From assembly GCF_003003125.1 (NCBI RefSeq), contig NZ_PVTZ01000008.1, positions 62,001 through 126,000 on the forward strand: a stretch of 64,000 bases of DNA, read 5' to 3'. Below, in pieces: positions 55,959 through 64,000 of this stretch. A program made the translations under genes and the position numbers. The stretch's first letter is position 1, and every line of letters begins with the position of its first letter. Under the pieces are notes generated by a model. It saw nothing but the letters and a program-made list of their open reading frames with translations. It did no database searches and was not told the DNA's origin. Origin of the DNA: Laceyella sediminis (GTDB lineage: Bacteria > Bacillota > Bacilli > Thermoactinomycetales > Thermoactinomycetaceae).

Positions 55959-56141
55959 CCTATACATACATAAACAAAAAGCCCAATAATCACAAAGCTT
56001 TGAGCGATTTTATAAAACTCTCTATTTACTATTTTTGCAGTATACCTTTAGTATTAATCTACCTTTTGAATAGATACTGGTGCTCAAGCTAGACTTTTTA
56101 AGGCCTTTTGCTTCTGTTCAAAAAAAGAACTTTACTGCGAT
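55959..56141 (-). promoter_or_regulatory. CRISPR leader (copy next to the array)
   Basis: This AT-rich stretch lies directly before the first repeat in the direction of transcription. It contains, on the plus strand, TAGTATTAATCTACCTTT and, further from the array, AACTTTACTGCG. Both have close counterparts in the second stretch next to cas2 (CAATATTAATCTGCTTT and AACCTTACTGCA), in the same order. Confidence 0.6.
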
Positions 56142-56166
56142 AAATTTATCCACATAGTTAGTTAAC
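56142..56166 (-). repeat. Degenerate CRISPR repeat 2
   Basis: Plus-strand AAATTTATCCACATAGTTAG keeps the repeat core CCACATAGTTA but has lost the ends. It directly adjoins the array-side leader. Confidence 0.6.
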
Positions 56167-56193
56167 TATTCATTAGTCTTGTTTCAAATAAAG

Positions 56194-56223
56194 ATTTCAT
56201 AATCCACATAGTTAATTGATAAC
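56194..56223 (-). repeat. Degenerate CRISPR repeat 1
   Basis: A 30-bp copy with a plus-strand CCACATAGTTAATTGATAAC half that is near perfect (one change) and a changed other half (TTTCATAAT for TTCATATT). A 27-bp spacer-like segment separates it from degenerate repeat 2. Confidence 0.75.
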
Positions 56224-56402
56224 CTATAAGATCACACAAGTAAAAACCAGTCATTTCAAGGCTTTTAACAAATTGAATAAGGCTTCAAAATTCCTCAATT
56301 GCAACCTTCAATATTAATCTGCTTTCCGAGCATATGTTTGAGTTTGAGTAAGATATCTCGAAACCTTTACTACATTTTATTATAAAAAACCTTACTGCAC
56401 CA
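56224..56402 (-). promoter_or_regulatory. Second, older CRISPR leader next to cas2
   Basis: This stretch of 179 bp has no gene. It resembles the array-side leader in composition and in two ordered motifs (AATATTAATCT, and CTTACTGCA just before cas2). It precedes degenerate repeat 1 just as the other copy precedes the live array. Confidence 0.5.
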
Positions 56403-56678
56403 TTATAAGAACATGGTTTCAAAGGATTTTTCCTGTCCATATACCGTTTTCTGAATCTGTTTCGGATTTTTTACTTGATATACATACAGTGAATCTACTT
56501 GGTCATTTACTACTCCCCTAATCTCTGCCAGACACTTCTTTAATTTACCTTCTGTAATTTCACCTTCAAACACGGAGTTTTGAGTCCAAACCAGATATTT
56601 TTTCAATATCTTGTGTACCTTAGCAACACGCTTATCTTCAATGTCATAAGTGATAATGACAAACAAGCTTACCACCAC
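56403..56678 (-). CDS. cas2: Cas2, spacer-acquisition endoribonuclease-fold subunit
   Basis: The protein is 91 aa with a ferredoxin-like fold: strand 1 FVIITYDIED carries the conserved Asp, and NSVFEGEITEGKLKKCL is the usual second landmark. It bridges two Cas1 dimers during insertion of new spacers. The frame overlaps the cas1 end by 10 bp. The start is uncertain: GTG 56678, or a TTG at 56666 with GGTGGTAAG before it, which would give the more typical MFVIITYD beginning. Confidence 0.95.
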   Translation of the reverse strand: MVVSLFVIITYDIEDKRVAKVHKILKKYLVWTQNSVFEGEITEGKLKKCLAEIRGVVNDQVDSLYVYQVKNPKQIQKTVYGQEKSFETMFL

Positions 56679-57652
56679 GCTTTCAGAGGCTTATATTCCT
56701 CATCGCCTATAAAATGCTTTATGAGTTTATAACCTTCATGTCGAATAAAAGATTTATACGATACATTCCGATTCAATTTCCTATGCTTAACAGTGGTCTT
56801 CATCTTTTTATCGTACTCAGATAAAAACAACTTCCGCCCATCCTCATTCAAAAAACATACACCTTCCACTTGATCAAAATGCGTATCTTTTAACATGCGA
56901 TTATTGATCAAATAAAAAATCAATTGATCTATGATTAGTGGCTTAAATATCTCTGCCACGTCCAAGCACAAGGAATATCGCTTTCTGGTTGGTTGGTGTA
57001 AAAAACTAATCGTAGGATTTATTGTTGTTTTATACAGTTCTCTCAATACATCTGTATAAAGCAACCCATTACCAAAAGAAATCAATGCATTCATCGGATC
57101 AGTAGGGGGACGTTTTTCTCTTTTTTCAAATCGAAAAAAGGGGTTCTTGCATAAGTCATTAAATGCCGAATAATAGATTTTGCGAATTCTCCCCTCGATT
57201 CCCATCAATTCAGTAATCTGATGAACCCGAGCCAACATCCTCTTTTCTTCTAGGATTTTTTGTATCGCCAATGCGGTGTTTTCTTTTTTTCTTCTCAAAT
57301 TACGCAAAATGTGATGAACTGCCCCATCTATAAATCTCCTAGCCAAATATATCCTTTTGTCATCGTCAAGATAATGCGCAGCCTGCTGGACATCGACATA
57401 TCCAGAAACCTGTTTATTCCTAGGCACATAACTTCCTGAATAATAACCGTAATAATTATACATGTGAACAAAAATATCATGTTGACTCATTAAGTTGAAG
57501 AAGCTTGAATTAAAGTCCACTTCCGCGAAAATGTGGATATCATTGATTTGCTCAATGGGTAAGGTTTTTTTCTTCTCTTCATAATCAATAAACACTATTG
57601 TATTGTCCTGTCTTTTGAAGCGCCCACTGTTTATCACATAAAAGGATCTCAT
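56669..57652 (-). CDS. cas1: Cas1 integrase (type I-B)
   Basis: This metal-dependent integrase inserts new spacers at the leader end. The metal ligands are visible: Glu153 (MGIEGRIRK), His219 (SFLHQPTRKRYSL) and Asp231 (CLDVAEIFKP). I start at ATG 57652 (MRSFYVINSGRF), which overlaps the cas4 stop by 4 bp and has GGAGAG upstream; the longer frame to 57694 lies inside cas4. The length of 327 aa is normal. Confidence 0.97.
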   Translation of the reverse strand: MRSFYVINSGRFKRQDNTIVFIDYEEKKKTLPIEQINDIHIFAEVDFNSSFFNLMSQHDIFVHMYNYYGYYSGSYVPRNKQVSGYVDVQQAAHYLDDDKRIYLARRFIDGAVHHILRNLRRKKENTALAIQKILEEKRMLARVHQITELMGIEGRIRKIYYSAFNDLCKNPFFRFEKREKRPPTDPMNALISFGNGLLYTDVLRELYKTTINPTISFLHQPTRKRYSLCLDVAEIFKPLIIDQLIFYLINNRMLKDTHFDQVEGVCFLNEDGRKLFLSEYDKKMKTTVKHRKLNRNVSYKSFIRHEGYKLIKHFIGDEEYKPLKAWW

Positions 57653-58161
57653 TCGTCCAACTCTCCTACAAAACAAAAGTGGTAATATGCACATTTAGTA
57701 CAGTAAGGGTATTTCTCAAGTTTAGGTGGAGATGGGTTCGAAAGAATACGTTGAATATCCTCAAGGCACAAAATGACCTCTTTTTCTATCTCTGGCGTTA
57801 ACTCCACTTCTTCCACTCTGCGCTCTTTCACATAGTGAAGTTTTCCTTTCCGAATAATCCCCCTTTTTTTCAAATAAAACAAATAGTATAACAGTTGCAT
57901 ACGATCTGCTCGATTCATTTTCCGACTTGACTTCACTTCTCCGACATATTGACTATCTATTAAATCTAATTGAATCAAATCATCCAGCTTAAACTCTTTT
58001 CTCTTATATTGATAACTTTCGTCATGCAGCACTTTCCCTTGCAATACGCGATCGTATGTGTGTTCCATGGTAATCTGCTTAGAAAACAGCCATAACTTCC
58101 TCTTGCAGATATAGTAATAATTGACTTTCGTTCCTTGCACCTTCAATGAATCAAAATCCAA
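57649..58161 (-). CDS. cas4: Cas4, Fe-S exonuclease for prespacer processing
   Basis: The four cysteines of the iron-sulfur cluster are present: Cys19 near the start and Cys154, Cys157 and Cys163 at the end. The RecB-like nuclease core has GEVKSS with Glu75 and Lys77. At 170 aa it is typical of Cas4 in type I-B, where it trims prespacers and selects for the PAM together with Cas1-Cas2. The start is a TTG at 58161 with GAGGTGAGG upstream, 11 bp after cas3. Confidence 0.95.
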   Translation of the reverse strand: MDFDSLKVQGTKVNYYYICKRKLWLFSKQITMEHTYDRVLQGKVLHDESYQYKRKEFKLDDLIQLDLIDSQYVGEVKSSRKMNRADRMQLLYYLFYLKKRGIIRKGKLHYVKERRVEEVELTPEIEKEVILCLEDIQRILSNPSPPKLEKYPYCTKCAYYHFCFVGELDE

Positions 58162-58172
58162 TGAACCTCACC

Positions 58173-60458
58173 TCACAAAAAGGGATCATATTCATCATAG
58201 ACAACCCCTTTTCCAGTCACCCTTGATGAATCAAAGTCATATTGGCAATCGTACATGTACAAATGCCTGATATTTGACGGAAGAGGAGATACCTTATTTT
58301 TAGCTAGATACCTAGGAATACTGATCACTTGTTGCTCAATTTCAAAATAAATTTGTCTCTTTTCTACTTTATATTTTTTCAAGCGATCCCAGTCTTTTTG
58401 TTTTCGAGCTTGATATTCTAACCTTTTTAATTCATCATATTTTTCAAATTGGGGCCACAACTCATCACACTTTTGCCTTGGAATCACCTGAACACGGTCA
58501 ACCTCACGCATTATTTGATGTGCTTCATTTCTCCCAATTTCATTGGCAGGAGGGTGCTCCAATATTTTCAGAGCTTTTTCGAATTCTCTATAGTAAGCAG
58601 TCTGTTGCAATCTCTCAGTTTTGTACATTTCTGCGACTAGATTCACTTTCTCTTCTTCTGAAAGAAATTGCCCATGATACGGTAGAAGGAATTCTTTGCT
58701 TAACTGAAACAGTTCAGGGTGATATACTGCATTTGCTCCAATACCTGATACGTTCTGCGTATATACATATACATTTGCCTCCAAACCCGAATAGGAACGA
58801 CTACGATAACATCTCCCCATACGTTGAAACAAACTGTCTAGCACAGAAAGTTCCGTATAAAGAACATCAAAATCAACGTCAATCGATGCCTCTACTACTT
58901 GAGTGGTGATCCATATCCCTGACTCCTGATTCCTCATACAATCATTGGGTGCAAAAGTAAGGATTTTTTTCTCTAAAGCAGCACGATCTCCTAATGTAAA
59001 CTGGGAATGGAGTAGATGAGAAGATACACCCTGATCCTTCAAAGCTTCATACATCTTGATACTTTGTTTGACTGTATTGCAGATAACGAGCACTTTCTTT
59101 CGCTTTCCTTTATCCACAATGTCCTCTACTGCATCCAATAGGCTGTTTTCTTCCACACTGATTCGATGCCGAATTAAGTCATTTGTAAATGTTTCATAAA
59201 GGTAATCCCCTCCAAGCGAAAGTCCCATTTCATTCATTTTTTCTAAGAAAAATGTAGGCATAGTTGCCGTCATGATCAAAAATTTGCCACCCAGTTGATG
59301 AATCCGTTGAATTCCTTTTAATAGCACAGCCGCAATTCTTGGGGAGTAAGCCTGAATTTCATCAATAACAAGTTTGGAATAAGATAAAGTGGCTAACCAT
59401 TTTTCATGACCTTTAAAGTAGAATGGAAATGTTAGTATTTGATCGATCGTCGAAAACGTTAATTTACGGGATAATAGACGACTTTGTTGATAAGATTGCT
59501 CTAGGTCGTGAAGTGACTGTTCATTCTCTTCGCTGTCTTCCTGATTTTTGAATAAAAAATCCAATGCATTTGAATGAAGAAGCCCTGCAATAGGTCGTTG
59601 ATTTGCATCCACGTATGCTATCTTTTTAACATCCTTGGTTCGCTCATACAAGGCATTTAAACTTACACGGAGGGGCAAGGTGAAAAAACCTTTCCCTTTC
59701 CCAAGCCATAACAGCGCAGCTTCCGTTTTCCCCATCCCCGTTTGCCCAATCAGAACCAAATTTCGATCCTGATTTTCTTGTGTGAAAACCTGTAAAGGAC
59801 GTAAACCTTCTTTTTCCTTTAAATAACTATTCACATATTCACTAACATCATAAGAAGAATGAAGTTCAATAGGTTCATGAGCGCTTGCCGCATGATCCAA
59901 CCGTAAAAGTAATCCTTTTATTAACACATAATCTAGATAATTTGCATCTCGATAATCAATCTGTTTGTTTACTTTTGCTAATTGCAGTGTACTTAATCGT
60001 TCAGGTAAGGGCATATCAAGGCAGGATTGAATATCCTTCATATTTGGATGTAAATCCTGATTAATCACCTCCAGAATAGCATCCTTTAGTTGCCGAATAT
60101 CTTTATTCCGTTCATGATGATAAGCAATTGCTTGAAGTAAAACCCGCTCCTCTTCTACAGACAAGCCAACTTCTTTGCGCAATTTTTTTATAGGTACAAA
60201 CAAGGGCGACAAAAAGTTATGGGGGATATCATGATCCACTGAACAGGGTAGCAAAGAAAGACCTAGCTGCTTTCTGATCATATTTTGAAACCGTGAATAT
60301 ACTTTACCAGCATCATGATATTGGACAGCAATTTTCAACAAAAGCCACTGCCGGTCTGTTAACAGATCAGGATACTTTTCCCGTAACACATCATAGTTAG
60401 TCAATAGGGCTTGTGTATGTTCCATAATCGTTTCCACTGGTTGTGACTTCGCATACAT
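58173..60458 (-). CDS. cas3: Cas3 helicase-nuclease (HD and DExH domains)
   Basis: The N-terminal HD nuclease has His14 and His48-Asp49 (VQYHDAGKVYSRF), with HDIPHNFLSP further on. The helicase has Walker A GQTGMGKTEA (about 241), motif II as VIDEIQAY (about 365), the motif V-like TQVVEASIDVDFD, and motif VI QRMGRCYR (about 546). It is recruited by Cascade to unwind and shred target DNA. CAGGGG lies upstream of ATG 60458. The length (761 aa) is complete. It follows cas5 after a terminator-like hairpin. Confidence 0.97.
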   Translation of the reverse strand: MYAKSQPVETIMEHTQALLTNYDVLREKYPDLLTDRQWLLLKIAVQYHDAGKVYSRFQNMIRKQLGLSLLPCSVDHDIPHNFLSPLFVPIKKLRKEVGLSVEEERVLLQAIAYHHERNKDIRQLKDAILEVINQDLHPNMKDIQSCLDMPLPERLSTLQLAKVNKQIDYRDANYLDYVLIKGLLLRLDHAASAHEPIELHSSYDVSEYVNSYLKEKEGLRPLQVFTQENQDRNLVLIGQTGMGKTEAALLWLGKGKGFFTLPLRVSLNALYERTKDVKKIAYVDANQRPIAGLLHSNALDFLFKNQEDSEENEQSLHDLEQSYQQSRLLSRKLTFSTIDQILTFPFYFKGHEKWLATLSYSKLVIDEIQAYSPRIAAVLLKGIQRIHQLGGKFLIMTATMPTFFLEKMNEMGLSLGGDYLYETFTNDLIRHRISVEENSLLDAVEDIVDKGKRKKVLVICNTVKQSIKMYEALKDQGVSSHLLHSQFTLGDRAALEKKILTFAPNDCMRNQESGIWITTQVVEASIDVDFDVLYTELSVLDSLFQRMGRCYRSRSYSGLEANVYVYTQNVSGIGANAVYHPELFQLSKEFLLPYHGQFLSEEEKVNLVAEMYKTERLQQTAYYREFEKALKILEHPPANEIGRNEAHQIMREVDRVQVIPRQKCDELWPQFEKYDELKRLEYQARKQKDWDRLKKYKVEKRQIYFEIEQQVISIPRYLAKNKVSPLPSNIRHLYMYDCQYDFDSSRVTGKGVVYDEYDPFL

Positions 60459-60474
60459 GTCAATCCCCTGCCTT

Positions 60475-60501
60475 TAAAAACACCCCATTACAATGGGGTG
60501 T
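60475..60501 (-). terminator. Terminator-like hairpin between cas5 and cas3
   Basis: Perfect 10-bp inverted repeat ACACCCCATT (60480-60489) / AATGGGGTGT (60492-60501), followed in the minus direction by TTTTTAAA. It covers the last codons and the stop of cas5 (60488-60490). The T run is short, so partial rather than full termination is likely. Confidence 0.55.
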
Positions 60502-61141
60502 GAAAATAAACAACATTCCCTTCTTCATCACGCCAATATTGCTCTTCTTCCAAATGATCTCCTTCTGTTAAATAGAGAACAGGTACTTTCTCCCACACAC
60601 GCATCCCATTTATCACTTGGTATTTGGAATTCAAGTTATAGCGAATTCCACTAGTGTCCTCATTTTGCAAATAATATACAGGCACATAGATATCATGCAA
60701 CAAGGTGTGGTGTTGATCTGCATCCTCTCGCTCTATACCAACCCATTTGACTTCATCTAATCGTACAAGATCTTCTTTTCGTCCTAAGCTTAGAAACTCT
60801 TGATTTTGCTTAAACTGGCCATCAATCTGATCTAATAAACCCTCATCAGCATGGATATGAAGAAGCAAATGAACGCCATAAAGCAAATGAATATTCAGTG
60901 GAGATTTGCCTAATTCTTTTCCTTTGTAAAGGTAACTACTGCGATAATCTATGCATTTATCCTCATATGTTCCTTGAATACTCACTTTCATCTCGTGATA
61001 GGCATCTGCTTTTAGTAATCGATGAAGCATCCCGATAACTGTCGAGTAGGGTGGGAGAGGATAGGTTTCTCCCACCTTATACGCAAACGGTTTAGTGTAA
61101 CTTGCCGTCTCTTGATATAACTTAATTTGTAGTGCCTTCAT
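60488..61141 (-). CDS. cas5: Cas5 (type I-B Cascade subunit)
   Basis: The protein opens with the Cas5 RRM strand MKALQIKLYQETASYTKP, followed by the family pattern VGETYPLPPYSTVIGMLHRLL (cf. PPxSTxxGml). It would cap the 5' handle of the crRNA in Cascade. The start at 61141 lies inside the end of cas7, with GGTGG 6 nt before; ATG 61147 is an alternative. The stop codon is embedded in a hairpin. Confidence 0.93.
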   Translation of the reverse strand: MKALQIKLYQETASYTKPFAYKVGETYPLPPYSTVIGMLHRLLKADAYHEMKVSIQGTYEDKCIDYRSSYLYKGKELGKSPLNIHLLYGVHLLLHIHADEGLLDQIDGQFKQNQEFLSLGRKEDLVRLDEVKWVGIEREDADQHHTLLHDIYVPVYYLQNEDTSGIRYNLNSKYQVINGMRVWEKVPVLYLTEGDHLEEEQYWRDEEGNVVYFHTPL

Positions 61142-62042
61142 ATTCATCCACCAGATAATAAGATTTGACTTTATCAATTAAATAGTCAAACATTCCTTGA
61201 ACGGAATGCACTTGTTTAGATGGTAGCATGCCAGAAAGATCCTCTTCGTTGTTAAAAACACCTGAAGCCATGCCGATATGGGTATGATGCTTGATTTCAT
61301 GAACGAAAAACTTCTTCTCTAAGCCGTCTTGAAGGAGAGATGTGTCTAACTCAAAGCCAGTATGTTCAGGACGAAGCTGAATGCGCCCTAAGAAAAACGG
61401 GTTACAAACAGCATATATGCCACCGATAATAAACAACGGAGACAGATTTTCCTGGCGACCACGAATACGACGATTTAATAAATTCAAAATAGTTAACAGA
61501 TGAGTGACTCGCTTGCTTTTTTCATCTGGTGATAGAGAGACTGGCCCATCTTCTCCGATCTTCGACAAATCAATAGTCACGGTATAGGTATACAGACTAT
61601 GGTGTTGTTCGATGTTCGCTAAGTTATTGCTTTCGCCAATTCGTTGCGCCATGCCCATGTTATTTAAAAAGTCCATATCGCTTTTATATGGCTCTAACGA
61701 AATGGCTGGTGTAACCCGAACCACGGCTTCCCTGGTGAGAGCACTTTTCCCCTTCACAGTCTTCATATACCCAAAAAGATCCATCTCTTCCGAATCTTCA
61801 ATTGTCGCGTCTTTTTTAAATTGAATAGTTCCTTCATCATTGCTTACCGTCTGCAAGTTCCAGTTGAACAATTCATGGCCTAAGCGAACAATGTCATAAC
61901 GCAAACTTTGACGGGAAGCAAACGTGTACATTTGACCATTTCCTCGGCTAAACTTTTTAAGCTCTGAAATGTTTCCCATTCCTTCTCCATAGTTCAATGA
62001 ATTGGCTTGAAAGATCATAGTTAATGTCAAACCCTTATTCAT
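61122..62042 (-). CDS. cas7: Cas7 (type I-B backbone subunit, Cst2/DevR family)
   Basis: Cas7 copies coat the crRNA spacer. Family landmarks are LNYGEGMGNISELKKF near the N-terminus, then REAVVRVTPAISLEPY and DFLNNMGMAQRIGESNN, which are typical of the Cst2 branch. AGGAGG lies 9 nt before the ATG, inside the end of cas8 (8-bp overlap). Length 306 aa, complete. Confidence 0.95.
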   Translation of the reverse strand: MNKGLTLTMIFQANSLNYGEGMGNISELKKFSRGNGQMYTFASRQSLRYDIVRLGHELFNWNLQTVSNDEGTIQFKKDATIEDSEEMDLFGYMKTVKGKSALTREAVVRVTPAISLEPYKSDMDFLNNMGMAQRIGESNNLANIEQHHSLYTYTVTIDLSKIGEDGPVSLSPDEKSKRVTHLLTILNLLNRRIRGRQENLSPLFIIGGIYAVCNPFFLGRIQLRPEHTGFELDTSLLQDGLEKKFFVHEIKHHTHIGMASGVFNNEEDLSGMLPSKQVHSVQGMFDYLIDKVKSYYLVDEYEGTTN

Positions 62043-63771
62043 TTGCTTTTTCCTCCTCTAATTTTTCTCTTGAATCCGATTTCGCTTGCAAGCCGGAAAG
62101 GAAAGAATAACCCACTTCTACGAAGTCCAAGTCTTTTTGATGCAATACATTTAAAAAAAGCGTGGGAATCTCGCGTCTTGAGGACATATACATGCGCATT
62201 AATATATCCATAAATAGTTGCCGGTTTCCGGCTTTACACGCATTCAGCAAACGATAAGAGATACCTTGTAGTTGATTCTCCTTGCTTTCATCCCGAAAAC
62301 GCTTTGCAACATTCATCCCTTCCATATATAGAAATTTTAGTTTCTTGTCTGGCAAGGTTCCTTCACTCCTTAAATGACAATGTAGTCGTCTTCTAGACAA
62401 AAGAGCTTCTAAACAATCTTTGGCTGGTTTCTCCTGCTGTATCTGATTACGTAGGTGATTGGCGATCAGATGAATGGGATCTTTTCGCTTTAATATTTCA
62501 TCAATGAAAAGATATTTAAAACCCTTGTCCTTTATCTTTCTAATCTCCAGTGCCTCATCTTTAAAAAAGCGTGCCAGCTTTTTGGGAACATGAAAATAAT
62601 GCAACTTGCTATTTTTCCCCTCATTGGATAACTCGACAAAGAATATATTTTGTAAAGAGAAAGTAGCAACTTCCTGTGTTGATAAGAGTAAGTCATAGAC
62701 CAGTTCTGAATATGGGTTGTCTGAATCCCTTTTATATTCAAATTGAGCATTTGCATGTTCCAAGTTCTGAATAGAGTCATCCAAATTCACAAAGGCATAA
62801 GTAGATACATACTCCTGATCAGTTAGCCTACTATTACTAATCTTTTTTTGGTAATAGGTAAATGCGATGCTTGAGCAAAACAGCAATAAACGAGTCATAT
62901 AGGAAATCAGTGGAGTTCCTTTAGAGTCCCAGCTAATATTCTCGTTTTTCAGACTTAATCCCAATGGAGAAAACATCATCTCTTCAAAGCGAATGGACCC
63001 CATCCATTCAGATTGCACAGAGCAAGGGATCACTCTTCCAATACTTTGAACCTGAAAAATAGCTACTTTTGTCAAGTCTTTCTGTATCTTGGATAGCGAT
63101 TTGTCTTTCTTTTTTTCTTTTAACTGAGAAAGCAATTGAACACTTGGCACTAGTTGCAACCAGTCTAGAAATTGACACTCTTCAATGACTGGTTGAACAT
63201 AATCAGCATGGAATTTTTGAATAAAGTCTTGCTTTGTCCCTTTGAAACTTGGATTTAAAAAGCTCGGTTGACCGAAGAGTCCCCCCAACACTGATCGTAT
63301 ATAGTTAATCGTCAAGAAGTCATGCACATCCGGATGGGATAAGATGTCTAGGTATTGACTCACATACAGGCTCAGCTGACCATGATCAGGTTCTTTCTTT
63401 AGTTTCTTGATACCATCTAACAATTGATCCACATGCTCAAGTATCCCCTCAGCAAATGGTGCTTTTTTCAGTTTCCCTTTTGTTAACTTGATCGTATGTG
63501 AAATTCGTTCTACATTAGAGGAGAAATAAGTAGAGTTACGGGCATATTCAAGGTGTTTTTCGAGACGAATCCGGTCTTGCTCACGTTTGCTATATTTTTG
63601 AATTAGTACCTCAAAAAAATGAGGGGCAAATGTTTCAAATAAAGATGGGTCCAATTTTATAGAATGACGGCCAACCTGATATTGGGAAGGTTCTGCATAA
63701 TGATCTAATACTTTTTTAAATCCAAGAATGCCCGCATTGACAAACCACTCATCCAAATAAATATGTTTCAT
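62035..63771 (-). CDS. cas8b: Cas8b-type large subunit (Cst1-like)
   Basis: Its position between cas6 and cas7 and the opening IYLDEWFVNAGILGFKKVL identify it as the I-B large subunit, which recognises the PAM. Cst1-type proteins are named for CxxC pairs; I see no CxxC motif here, only isolated cysteines (for example LDCLEALL), so the zinc site appears lost. The C-terminal third is rich in helices with Lys/Arg. The ATG overlaps the cas6 stop by 4 bp. Length 578 aa. Confidence 0.88.
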   Translation of the reverse strand: MKHIYLDEWFVNAGILGFKKVLDHYAEPSQYQVGRHSIKLDPSLFETFAPHFFEVLIQKYSKREQDRIRLEKHLEYARNSTYFSSNVERISHTIKLTKGKLKKAPFAEGILEHVDQLLDGIKKLKKEPDHGQLSLYVSQYLDILSHPDVHDFLTINYIRSVLGGLFGQPSFLNPSFKGTKQDFIQKFHADYVQPVIEECQFLDWLQLVPSVQLLSQLKEKKKDKSLSKIQKDLTKVAIFQVQSIGRVIPCSVQSEWMGSIRFEEMMFSPLGLSLKNENISWDSKGTPLISYMTRLLLFCSSIAFTYYQKKISNSRLTDQEYVSTYAFVNLDDSIQNLEHANAQFEYKRDSDNPYSELVYDLLLSTQEVATFSLQNIFFVELSNEGKNSKLHYFHVPKKLARFFKDEALEIRKIKDKGFKYLFIDEILKRKDPIHLIANHLRNQIQQEKPAKDCLEALLSRRRLHCHLRSEGTLPDKKLKFLYMEGMNVAKRFRDESKENQLQGISYRLLNACKAGNRQLFMDILMRMYMSSRREIPTLFLNVLHQKDLDFVEVGYSFLSGLQAKSDSREKLEEEKANE

Positions 63772-64000
63772 CGGTCAATCACCTCTAGCATGCCCCAACC
63801 CGAACTCCGGCGAAAACCAACCCCTAATTGATACAAATCTCTTAAATCTTCAGGATGCCCCTCTAAGAGAAAAGTTCCTTTATACCCTTCTATCAGTAGG
63901 TAAGGCTTTTGTGTTTGCTCTTGAAACTTTGTGATCGGTTCTTTAATAATGTTTTTTTTCATCTCAATCGGCACAAAGCGAAGGGAAGATTGCAATCCAA
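63768..64000 (-). CDS. cas6: Cas6 crRNA endoribonuclease, C-terminal part (cut by window edge)
   Basis: Only the last 75-77 codons are inside the window, and the frame is open through position 64000. The glycine-rich loop that marks Cas6 is clear: YQLGVGFRRSSGWGMLEV (GxGxxxSxGxG). Cas6 cuts the array transcript within the repeat. The catalytic N-terminal half is not visible. It is the first visible gene of the cas operon. Confidence 0.9.
   Translation of the reverse strand, partial: GLQSSLRFVPIEMKKNIIKEPITKFQEQTQKPYLLIEGYKGTFLLEGHPEDLRDLYQLGVGFRRSSGWGMLEVIDR

Noticed and set aside
55139-55993. Small open frames on the minus strand containing repeated LNYVEYE-like peptides
   Set aside because: They are translations of the CRISPR repeats.
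1-64000. tRNA, rRNA, insertion sequences or prophage attachment sites
   Set aside because: I saw no cloverleaf, rRNA segment, transposase or flanking direct repeat that would support one.

Overview
The window is bacterial chromosome from a Firmicute of the order Bacillales. The evidence is AGGAGG-type ribosome binding sites, lipoprotein signal peptides, an OmpR-type two-component system, Fur boxes and many clean intrinsic terminators. The mix of a chitin-active AA10 monooxygenase, very large peptide synthetases and a type I-B CRISPR locus would fit the Thermoactinomycetaceae, but that placement is an inference from style and not from a marker gene. The synthetase genes are clearly more GC-rich than the CRISPR end of the window.

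Layout. 1-7.3 kb: a peptide-binding lipoprotein, an APC-family amino acid permease, a cysteine dioxygenase, two secreted proteins (an I36/crystallin-like protein and an AA10 lytic polysaccharide monooxygenase) and an unrecognised 375-residue protein. 7.6-13 kb: a response regulator and kinase, then an ABC ATPase, an ABC permease and a lipoprotein. Two perfect 10-bp direct repeats with an 11-bp period sit at the ABC promoter and look like the regulator's operator. 13-42 kb: two giant non-ribosomal peptide synthetase genes on the minus strand, eight modules in total. 43.4-49.8 kb: an MFS exporter on the plus strand, then a Fur-type iron-siderophore uptake operon on the minus strand (ATPase, binding lipoprotein, two permeases) that ends in a ferredoxin/thioredoxin-reductase-like flavoprotein. 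50-55 kb: a beta-propeller protein with a possible Fur box, a decayed regulator fragment, a TauE/SafE exporter behind a leader of about 325 nt, an acetyltransferase, an Imm11-like protein and one unknown gene. 55.2-64 kb: a 12-repeat CRISPR array with cas2-cas1-cas4-cas3-cas5-cas7-cas8b-cas6 (cas6 cut by the window edge), all on the minus strand.

How the main parts work together. The synthetases read C*-A-T / C-A-T-E / C-A-T / C-A-T-E // C-A-T / C-A-T / C-A-T / C-A-T-E. Hand-read specificity codes give a Ser module, a Thr module, a Leu module and a Phe module in a row (modules 4-7). They are flanked by branched-chain-like codes in modules 1 and 8 and by two codes I cannot assign in modules 2 and 3. 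The predicted product is an octapeptide with D residues at positions 2, 4 and 8. Condensation-domain types and docking regions agree with the epimerase positions. The line begins with a truncated condensation domain that lacks the catalytic histidine, and it ends in an epimerase with no thioesterase and no docking tail. How the peptide is released is therefore the main open question. The divergent MFS gene is a candidate exporter, and the ABC/two-component cassette beyond the synthetase terminator is a candidate self-protection module. I saw no Fur box at the synthetase promoter region, so the nearby iron operon does not by itself make the product a siderophore.

The CRISPR locus shows its own history. 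Between cas2 and the live array lie two degenerate repeats around a spacer-like segment, followed by what looks like a second copy of the leader. A terminator-like hairpin spans the cas5 stop codon and separates the Cascade genes from cas3-cas4-cas1-cas2.
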